This document shows, piece by piece, positions 5,522-10,733 of a stretch of DNA of 20,670 nt. The translations under genes were made by a program, and so were the position numbers. The notes under the pieces are model-generated. The model saw nothing but the letters and a program-made list of their open reading frames with translations, was not told where the DNA came from and did not search any database. Position 1 is the first letter of the stretch; every line of letters starts with the position of its first letter. Origin of the DNA: Thermoflexales bacterium (GTDB lineage Bacteria; Chloroflexota; Anaerolineae; Fen-1058); contig JAFGFO010000027.1 in assembly GCA_016931085.1 (NCBI GenBank), positions 1 through 20,670 on the forward strand, read 5' to 3'.

Positions 5522-6837
5522 AAGATCACGCTTATCTGCGCGATAAGGTTCTCGATCTGGTCAGGATTGCCGCTATTTCACGCATCCTCACCCTCAGCCT
5601 CAAGCTGTGTGGGGCGATCGTGGGCCTGTGCTTGAGCATGGCTGCCTGCACGCTGCCGGTCAATCCCCAGTTGGCGCCGGCTGGGACGCCGGCCGGGTTC
5701 AACTCGGCGCCTACCCGCACGCCAGAACCGCTCATCCCGACGCTGCGCCCGAGTGACACACCTACCTCAACTCCTCAACTTGCTACTCGGGTGCCTGGTG
5801 TAACGCCATTTCTTAACGGCACGACGCCAGCCGCCAGCGCTACGCCAACGCCGGCCGCCAGTGCTACGCCTGCGCCGGTCGCCAGCGCTACGCCTGTCCA
5901 GGAAGAGGCAACGGCGCAGCCCGTGTTGATGTCGCCCCGGCCGCGCTTTGGCGCAGGCGTGCCGTCGGGCCAGCTCTCGACTCAAATCGCCGGCAGGCTA
6001 GGCCTGAGCTGGTACTTGACGTGGGACGCCTACACGCGCGATGCGCCGGCCGGGATCGAGTTCTGGCCGATGGTGCGCCCGGTGCAAATTGGCCTCGAAC
6101 CGGACGCGGCCGCCTTGACCCGCTTGGCTGCTGCCCGTCCTGGCGCGACGTGGACGGTGGGCAACGAGCCGGACGTCAAATGGCAGGACAATCTCTCACC
6201 CCAGCAATACGCTATGTTTTACCACCAGGTTTACACGCTGATCAAGGCGGCCGACCCGACGGCGCGGCTGGCGCCGGCTGCTATCTCTCAGCCAACCGAG
6301 CTGCGTTTGCGCTACCTCGACCAGGTGCTTGACAGTTATCGCCAATTGTATGGCCAGCCACTGCCGGCGGATGTCTGGACGATACATGCCTATATCCTGA
6401 ACGAGCAGCGCAACTCGTGGGGAACGGATATCCCCCCCGGCTTTTCGGAGGATGGGGGCGAGTTGGTCGACATCGAGCAGCACGATGATATGAACATCTT
6501 CCGCCAACGCATCTTGCGTTTCAGACAGTGGATGGCTAGGCAGGGTTACCGCGATCGAGAATTGGCCGTGACGGAGTATGGCCTCTTGATGCCGGAGGAT
6601 TATGGTTTTGACCCGGAACGCGTGCGCCGTTTTATGTGGGCTACGTTCGATTATTTTCAAACGGCTGCCGATGCCCAGGTGGGACTGCCATCCGACGGCA
6701 ATCGCCTGGTGCAGCGCTGGGCGTGGTTTAGCGTCAGCGATGAGTTGTACCCGGCCGGCAACCTGGTCGATCCGGCCAGCGGACAGTTGACGCCAGCCGG
6801 ACAGGCGTTCGCGGAATATGTGGCCGGCTTGCACTAG
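5518..6837 (+). CDS. lipoprotein with Thr/Pro linker and glycoside-hydrolase-like domain
   Basis: A 439-residue protein. An N-terminal hydrophobic segment (about 22-43) ends in M-A-A-C44, a plausible lipobox, so it should be anchored outside the membrane. Residues 45-145 are a Pro/Thr/Ser/Ala-rich spacer with three 8-residue repeats at 104-127. From about 150 a TIM-barrel-like domain shows T-V-G-N216-E217-P-D, the usual acid/base site of clan GH-A glycosidases, W-T-I-H-A-Y at 287-292, and A-V-T-E353-Y-G as the candidate nucleophile strand. The substrate is unknown and I cannot name a GH family. The GTG start overlaps the ATPase stop (GTGA), which suggests an operon. The n-region of about 20 residues is rather long, and no strong ribosome-binding site is seen. 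Confidence 0.78.
   Translation: MKDHAYLRDKVLDLVRIAAISRILTLSLKLCGAIVGLCLSMAACTLPVNPQLAPAGTPAGFNSAPTRTPEPLIPTLRPSDTPTSTPQLATRVPGVTPFLNGTTPAASATPTPAASATPAPVASATPVQEEATAQPVLMSPRPRFGAGVPSGQLSTQIAGRLGLSWYLTWDAYTRDAPAGIEFWPMVRPVQIGLEPDAAALTRLAAARPGATWTVGNEPDVKWQDNLSPQQYAMFYHQVYTLIKAADPTARLAPAAISQPTELRLRYLDQVLDSYRQLYGQPLPADVWTIHAYILNEQRNSWGTDIPPGFSEDGGELVDIEQHDDMNIFRQRILRFRQWMARQGYRDRELAVTEYGLLMPEDYGFDPERVRRFMWATFDYFQTAADAQVGLPSDGNRLVQRWAWFSVSDELYPAGNLVDPASGQLTPAGQAFAEYVAGLH
5827..5898 (+). repeat. three 24-bp coding repeats in the lipoprotein linker
   Basis: Three imperfect 24-bp units encode P-A-A-S-A-T-P-T, P-A-A-S-A-T-P-A and P-V-A-S-A-T-P-V. Such linkers hold the catalytic domain away from the membrane and tend to vary in copy number. 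Confidence 0.8.
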
Positions 6838-6840
6838 CGT

Positions 6841-6888
6841 TCGCCTCGAACGCCGGTCGCCTCGAACGCCGGTCGCCTCGAACGCCGG
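6841..6888. repeat. three exact copies of a 16-bp unit
   Basis: The unit TCGCCTCGAACGCCGG is repeated at 6841-6856, 6857-6872 and 6873-6888, starting 3 bp after the lipoprotein stop. Three perfect copies suggest recent expansion. No coding frame or terminator is associated with it. Confidence 0.9.
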
Positions 6889-6892
6889 TCAT

Positions 6893-6922
6893 TTGCCAAA
6901 ATCGGCCTGGTGGGTGTACAAT
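6893..6922 (+). promoter_or_regulatory. sigma70-type promoter of dnaJ
   Basis: TTGCCA at 6893-6898 and TACAAT at 6917-6922 are 18 nt apart. Transcription would begin near 6930, so the leader would consist almost wholly of the heptad repeat at 6934-6961. No CIRCE-type inverted repeat is visible, so HrcA control is not supported. Confidence 0.6.
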
Positions 6923-6933
6923 AGCTCCGTTAT

Positions 6934-6961
6934 CTGAAAAGTTAAACCTGAAATCTGAAAC
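6934..6961 (+). repeat. four CTGAAAC-type heptads before dnaJ
   Basis: CTGAAAA, GTTAAAC, CTGAAAT and CTGAAAC follow in strict 7-nt register. They lie between the promoter and the dnaJ ATG, which has no Shine-Dalgarno. Confidence 0.7.
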
Positions 6962-6976
6962 TATTTTATAAACAGT

Positions 6977-8107
6977 ATGGCGACGACAACTAAACGCGAT
7001 TATTACGACGTCCTGGGTGTCCCACGCGGCGCTAGCCAGGATGAGATCAAAAAAGCCTACCGCAAACTGGCGCGGCAGTACCATCCCGACGTCAACAAGG
7101 AGCCGGAGGCCGAATCGAGCTTCAAGGAGATCAACGAGGCTTACGAAGTGCTTTCGGATGGCGACAAGCGCCAGGCTTACGATCGTTTCGGGCACGCCGC
7201 TGTCTCGGGGAACATGGGCGGGGCGGATTTTAGCGGCTTTGGCGGTTTTGCTGATATCTTTGAAGAGTTCTTTGGCACCGGCTTTGGCACGCGGGGAGCG
7301 CGGCGCAAGGCGCCTCGACACGGCAGCGATTTGCGCTACGACATGGCCATCTCGTTCGAGGAAGCGGCCTTTGGCTGCCACAAGGACGTCGAGATCGTCC
7401 GCCAGGAAACTTGCCCCAGTTGCCGCGGAAGCCGCGCTGAGCCAGGTACCACGCCCCTGCGCTGCAGCACGTGCAACGGCAGCGGTGAGGTGCGCCGTGT
7501 TCAGCAGTCGATCTTGGGTTCTTTTGTAAACGTTTCGACCTGCCCGACTTGCCGGGGTGAAGGCGAAACGGTGGCCATTCCCTGCAAAACATGTCGTGGC
7601 GAGGGCTACGTCCGCGCGCCGCGCAATCTGAGCGTCGATATCCCGCCTGGCGTGGATACGGGCACCCAAATCCGCTTGAGCGGCGAGGGCGAGCCGGGCC
7701 TCCACGGCGGGCCACGCGGCAACCTTTACATCGTGCTGGACGTCAAGCCTCACGAGTTCTTCCGCCGTAAGGGCGATGATGTTATTCTAGAGCTTCCCAT
7801 CAACATCACACAGGCAGCCTTGGGTGACGAAATCCTCGTCCCAACCCTCGACGGCGAGGAGAAAATGACTCTCCCAGCCGGCGTCCAAAGCGGAGAAGTC
7901 ACGCGCTTGCGCAATAAAGGCGTGCCTCACTTGCGCCACAATGGGCGAGGGGATCAGTTTGTCATCATCAATGTGAAAACACCCACCAACCTGACACCCC
8001 AACAACGCCAGTTGCTGGCCGAATTAGGCAAGACGCTCGGCTCTGAGATCAGGCCGCAACGCGAAAAAAGCTTCCTCGACAAGCTCAAAGACGTCTTTAC
8101 GGTGTAA
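6977..8107 (+). CDS. dnaJ: DnaJ (Hsp40) co-chaperone
   Basis: A 376-residue type I DnaJ, the J-domain partner that delivers unfolded proteins to DnaK and stimulates its ATPase. The J domain occupies about 8-72 with H36-P-D. A Gly/Phe region covers about 78-105. Four zinc-binding repeats follow: C146-P-S-C, C163-S-T-C-N-G-S-G, C189-P-T-C-R-G-E-G and C203-K-T-C-R-G-E-G. Substrate-binding beta domains and a C-terminal dimerisation segment follow. The first zinc repeat reads C-x-x-C-R-G-S-R, so its last Gly is replaced, but all eight cysteines are kept. No dnaK or grpE is adjacent. The ATG at 6977 has no clear ribosome-binding site. Confidence 0.97.
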   Translation: MATTTKRDYYDVLGVPRGASQDEIKKAYRKLARQYHPDVNKEPEAESSFKEINEAYEVLSDGDKRQAYDRFGHAAVSGNMGGADFSGFGGFADIFEEFFGTGFGTRGARRKAPRHGSDLRYDMAISFEEAAFGCHKDVEIVRQETCPSCRGSRAEPGTTPLRCSTCNGSGEVRRVQQSILGSFVNVSTCPTCRGEGETVAIPCKTCRGEGYVRAPRNLSVDIPPGVDTGTQIRLSGEGEPGLHGGPRGNLYIVLDVKPHEFFRRKGDDVILELPINITQAALGDEILVPTLDGEEKMTLPAGVQSGEVTRLRNKGVPHLRHNGRGDQFVIINVKTPTNLTPQQRQLLAELGKTLGSEIRPQREKSFLDKLKDVFTV

Positions 8108-8218
8108 GCATTGTAGCTTTTCACGTGTTGGTAAAAAATTTTGGCCCTGAACAGTTTTTTTCTTGTTGTAGCCGTTCAGACATTTACGCTCGGCCCCTCT
8201 CTGAGGCAAGTCCAAGCG

Positions 8219-8260
8219 TTAACAATTAATAATTAACAATTAACAATTAATAATTAACAA
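8219..8260 (+). repeat. six TTAAYAA heptads before prmA
   Basis: Six perfect 7-bp units, four TTAACAA and two TTAATAA (units 2 and 5), fill 8219-8260. They are followed by TTTCTTC, also 7 nt, and then the prmA ATG. The rest of the dnaJ-prmA gap (8108-8218) holds a T-tract at about 8154-8160 but no convincing terminator or promoter. The AT-rich heptads might themselves supply a -10-like element or an unstructured start region. Confidence 0.92.
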
Positions 8261-8267
8261 TTTCTTC

Positions 8268-9203
8268 ATGTCCTGGCTCCAAGTCTCTCTTAAAGTCGAA
8301 GCGGAACTGGCCGAGGCCGTGGCGGATGTGCTGGTTCGCTATGCGCCAGGTGGTGTGGCCTTTGAGCAGCACGCGCTCGATCTAGCCGGTGCAGAGTGGC
8401 AGCCTGATGGCCCACTGGATCCGCTGGTGACGGTCTATGCTTACTTGCCTCCAGCGTCCGATTGGGATCTCAACCGCCGCCAGATCGAAGAGGCGCTCTG
8501 GCACCTGGGGCAAATCCGCCCCATGCCGGCTCCCCAGTTCCAGGTGGTGGCCGAAGAGGAATGGGCCGAGTCCTGGAAAGAGCATTTTCACGTCACGCAT
8601 ATAGGCCGCTTTGTGATTCAACCCTCGTGGCGTCAATACTCCCCGCAGCCTCAAGATGTTGTGATCAAGCTCGACCCTGGGCAGGCCTTTGGCACCGGCC
8701 TGCACCCCACCACGCAGATGTGTTTGTCTGCCTTGAATGACTATGTGCGCCCCGGCGACGATGTGCTTGACCTGGGCACCGGATCCGGTATCTTGGCCAT
8801 TGCGGCGGCTCGCCTGGGCGCTTCGCGGGTGCTGGCGTTGGATATCGACCCGCTGGCTGTCCAGGCTGCCAGGACTAATGTCGCCGCCAATGGGGTGGAG
8901 CAGGTGGTGACGGTGGAGCAGGGGTCGGTGGAAAAAATCGCCAATCGCCAATCGCCAATCGCAAGTGATCAGCTTTGCTCGACCAAGTTCAACTTTGCGT
9001 TGGTCAACATCCTGGCCAGGGTCATCGTCGAGTTGTTTGAACAGGGCTTGGAGCAAGTGCTCGCGCCAGGTGGGAGCATGGTGCTGGCTGGCTTGATCGA
9101 CACGCAGGAGGAAGCGGTGTACCAGGCCGTCTCCCGCGCTGGCTTGCAGCTCGTCCAACGCCTACAAGACAAAGATTGGGTGGGGCTGGTGTGCCGCCGC
9201 TAG
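8268..9203 (+). CDS. prmA: PrmA, ribosomal protein L11 methyltransferase
   Basis: A 311-residue SAM-dependent methyltransferase. PrmA trimethylates lysines and the N-terminus of ribosomal protein L11. The N-terminal L11-binding domain covers about 1-60. F-G-T-G-L-H-P-T-T at 141-149 is a PrmA signature. SAM-binding motif I D168-L-G-T-G-S-G is followed by the acidic motif L-D-I-D at 191-194. The catalytic-site motif L-V-N-I-L-A is at 245-250, and A-P-G-G-S follows. Residues around 224-233 are an unusual insertion encoded by a heptanucleotide repeat. The ATG has no Shine-Dalgarno and follows the TTAAYAA array. The gene converges on the next, minus-strand gene with a gap of 9 bp. Confidence 0.95.
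   Translation: MSWLQVSLKVEAELAEAVADVLVRYAPGGVAFEQHALDLAGAEWQPDGPLDPLVTVYAYLPPASDWDLNRRQIEEALWHLGQIRPMPAPQFQVVAEEEWAESWKEHFHVTHIGRFVIQPSWRQYSPQPQDVVIKLDPGQAFGTGLHPTTQMCLSALNDYVRPGDDVLDLGTGSGILAIAAARLGASRVLALDIDPLAVQAARTNVAANGVEQVVTVEQGSVEKIANRQSPIASDQLCSTKFNFALVNILARVIVELFEQGLEQVLAPGGSMVLAGLIDTQEEAVYQAVSRAGLQLVQRLQDKDWVGLVCRR
8936..8963 (+). repeat. four AATCGCC heptads inside prmA
   Basis: Three exact AATCGCC units and one AATCGCA run in 7-nt register within the coding frame, encoding part of I-A-N-R-Q-S-P-I-A-S. The 28-bp block is not a multiple of three, so each added or lost unit would shift the frame. It falls in a loop between the SAM-binding acidic motif and the N-I-L-A motif. Confidence 0.85.
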
Positions 9204-9212
9204 CCGGCTGAT

Positions 9213-9461
9213 TTAATGAGCGCCACATGTGGCGCATGAGTGACTGGAGCACGAAGCACAACCACCCCCTCCACTCCCGCCGGCAATGGTCGATACGCTT
9301 CCGCTGGCTGTCTTGCTATGAGCGGCAAATACCGACACCAGGCGCGAGGTGTGCTTGCTGTGGCAGTGTTTGCAATCAATAGGGGCATCCGCTTTGCTCA
9401 TGGGGCGCAAAGCGTCAAACTTTTTCTCACAATCCTCACACGTATACTCGTAAATAGGCAT
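9213..9461 (-). CDS. FmdB-family zinc-ribbon protein with cysteine-rich tail
   Basis: An 82-residue protein starting M-P-I-Y-E-Y-T-C8-E-D-C11, with C30-K-H-C33. This is the FmdB/CxxC_CXXC_SSSS type of regulatory zinc ribbon, whose exact role is mostly undefined. The usual Ser-rich part is followed by a Gly-rich spacer and four more cysteines, C68-A-S-C71 and C76-A-T-C79, that could hold a second metal. An ATG at 9473 is in frame but would add four residues before the conserved MPIYEY, so 9461 is chosen. The final codons form a 16-bp palindrome at 9220-9235. It may be co-transcribed with the RRM gene upstream on the same strand, with a hairpin between. Confidence 0.88.
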   Translation of the reverse strand: MPIYEYTCEDCEKKFDALRPMSKADAPIDCKHCHSKHTSRLVSVFAAHSKTASGSVSTIAGGSGGGGCASCSSHSCATCGAH

Positions 9462-9474
9462 GAGCAAAACCACC

Positions 9475-9502
9475 CAGCCGTCCAGACGGTGCTGGACGGC
9501 TG
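9475..9502. terminator. 11-bp perfect hairpin between the RRM and FmdB genes
   Basis: CAGCCGTCCAG at 9475-9485 pairs with 9492-9502 around a 6-nt loop. On the minus strand it lies after the RRM stop and before the FmdB start, and GGGTGGTTTT follows. It may be a weak terminator or an mRNA processing stem. Confidence 0.5.
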
Positions 9503-9565
9503 CCTCGCTGCTAATGAGTCGCCCGCTTTCACAGCCAGGCGCTGTTTGTGGATGCTAGACTAGGC

Positions 9566-9868
9566 CTAATAACGCCGGTCTCTGCGTTGTGGCCGTCCGC
9601 CGCCGCTGCCTCCGCCCTCGCGCCTTTCGCGCGGGCGAGCTTCGTTCACCTTGAGATTGCGGCCGCCGATTTCTTTGCCGTCTACCCCTTGAATGGCGGC
9701 GATGGCTTCCGACTTGACCGGCATCTCAACAAAGCCAAATCCCCGAGATCTCCCCGTGAGTTTGTCCATGATGATACTGGCACTCTCGACCTGGCCAAAG
9801 GGCTCAAATTCTGCCCTGAGTTCTTCGTCGCTGTATTCATAGGGCAGATTTCCGACATAGATATTCAT
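9566..9868 (-). CDS. RRM RNA-binding protein, cyanobacterial Rbp-like
   Basis: A 100-residue protein consisting of one RNA-recognition motif (about 1-78) and a short Arg/Gly-rich tail. RNP2 is I-Y-V-G-N-L at 3-8 and RNP1 is R42-G-F-G-F-V-E-M49. Both central aromatic residues that stack on RNA are present. Glycine-tailed single-RRM proteins of this size are typical of cyanobacteria and Chloroflexota, where several are cold-induced RNA chaperones. AAAGGA lies about 10 nt before the ATG. A promoter and a leader of about 90 nt with inverted repeats precede it, which would fit post-transcriptional or cold control. Confidence 0.93.
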   Translation of the reverse strand: MNIYVGNLPYEYSDEELRAEFEPFGQVESASIIMDKLTGRSRGFGFVEMPVKSEAIAAIQGVDGKEIGGRNLKVNEARPRERREGGGSGGGRPQRRDRRY

Positions 9869-9960
9869 TCTCTATTTTCCTTTCATAAAATATGCTATTT
9901 TCCACAGGGACTTGTGCCATTCGTAGCACGCGGAGATTCCTACCCCCGGTTCCGTGGGTA
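9869..9960 (-). promoter_or_regulatory. structured leader of the RRM gene
   Basis: Between the promoter and the ATG lie an inverted repeat at 9939-9945 with 9956-9962 (CCTACCC/GGGTAGG) and a smaller one at 9914-9929 (GTGC/GCAC). A leader this long and folded is a feature of cold-shock mRNAs in other bacteria, so thermosensitive folding is a reasonable guess. The first stem overlaps the predicted transcript start, so its 5' arm may be incomplete. Confidence 0.4.
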
Positions 9961-9965
9961 GGGCC

Positions 9966-9994
9966 ATTATACTATAAAATCGAATTTATGAAAA
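9966..9994 (-). promoter_or_regulatory. promoter of the RRM gene
   Basis: On the minus strand TTTTCA (9994-9989) and a perfect TATAAT (9971-9966) are 17 nt apart. It sits just outside the 3' end of the decayed histidine kinase. Confidence 0.65.
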
Positions 9995-10003
9995 GTGCCA
10001 GCA

Positions 10004-10488
10004 TCATTGCAGGATGGGCAAGCTCAAGTTGAACGTGCTGCCCTCACCCGGAGTACTTTGGACTGTCGTCCCACCGTGCGCTTCTACGCCCTCTTTGATC
10101 AGTGCCAGGCCCAAGCCCGCGCCGCCGTAGCGCCGGGTGGTGGTGCCATCGACCTGGTAAAAACGTTCAAAGATGCGTTGGTGCTCCTCAGATGGGATGC
10201 TGATGCCCTGGTCGGCGACCGAAATGCAAAGCGTTTTTATCCAGCCTCGCCTTTCCCGATGGGTAGTTCAATGATAAAACACGCCCCCCTTCTTCCACGT
10301 CTTCGACCCACATACGCCCTTTGTGTCGCTCAACCACGATCGACCAGCATAGCCACAAGCCCAAACCTGTCCCTTCCCCAACTCTTTTGCTGGTGAAGAC
10401 AGGCTCGAACAAGCGTCAGCAGGTCTCCCTGCATATAGCTCATCGTCTTGCCGCTCAGTAGCTCGGCGGCCGGGTTCCAGGTTTCCAT
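10004..10488 (-). pseudogene. decayed sensor histidine kinase (PAS plus ATPase-domain pieces)
   Basis: Three fragments in different frames follow in order on the minus strand. From 10488, M-E-T-W-N-P-A-A-E-L-L-S-G resembles a PAS-domain start. From about 10412, F-E-P-V-F-T-S-K-R-V-G-E-G-T-G-L-G-L matches the G1/G2 boxes of a histidine-kinase ATPase domain. It ends after a shift near 10282 with F-I-I-E-L-P. Then V-A-D-Q-G-I-S-I-P-S-E-E, R-I-F-E-R-F-Y-Q-V-D-G and Y-G-G-A-G-L-G-L-A-L-I-K give a second ATPase-domain C-terminus, ending TGA at 10004-10006. The dimerisation His box is missing. Two kinases may have fused by deletion. No intact frame spans the pieces. Confidence 0.8.
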
Positions 10489-10545
10489 ACCTGCCGCAAG
10501 CCTGGCGGCTATGGAAAGCCGCCCTACAAAATCGTCTCTCCGACA
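10478..10545 (-). repeat. two-hairpin dispersed repeat, copy 1
   Basis: On the minus strand the element reads TGTCGGAGAGAC (10545-10534), GTAGGGC, a hairpin at 10504-10523 (GGCGGCT arms around TTCCAT), a short spacer, and a second hairpin at 10478-10493 (CAGGT arms). A related copy in the other orientation is at the right end of the window. It overlaps the start of the kinase remnant. Positions 10546-10625 upstream hold nothing I recognise. Confidence 0.75.
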
Positions 10546-10625
10546 AGCTCCTAGAACAGTCTGGATATGGGTAGACACAATGCCTTGATAGTATTTTAAC
10601 GTTGAAAGGCAGCACTGTCAACTAC

Positions 10626-10651
10626 CTGAAACTTAACCTGGAACCTGAAAT
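10626..10651 (+). repeat. CTGAAAC-type heptads upstream of dinG
   Basis: CTGAAAC, a 5-nt TTAAC, CTGGAAC and CTGAAAT lie here, the same family as before dnaJ and the 507-residue protein gene. In this case they precede the promoter rather than the start codon. Confidence 0.55.
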
Positions 10652-10659
10652 TACTTTCA

Positions 10660-10668
10660 TGGTATAAT
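10660..10668 (+). promoter_or_regulatory. extended -10 promoter of the dinG operon
   Basis: TGGTATAAT is a perfect extended -10 element. No good -35 box is found 17 nt upstream, which is usual for this class. The predicted leader is about 60 nt and contains a dyad (GATGCA/TGCATC) at 10699-10713. No LexA-type site is recognisable. Confidence 0.55.
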
Positions 10669-10733
10669 AGCGCACATACCTATTCGTGTTCCTTGCACGA
10701 TGCATGCTGCATCGCGCCTAGAAAGTCTGGTTT

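Noticed and set aside
6734..7753. Minus-strand open frame of 339 codons over the lipoprotein end and dnaJ
   Set aside because: It is antisense to the unmistakable DnaJ domains and spans the dnaJ promoter region.
8108..8218. Rho-independent terminator after dnaJ
   Set aside because: A T-tract is present at about 8154-8160, but no stable GC-rich stem directly precedes it.
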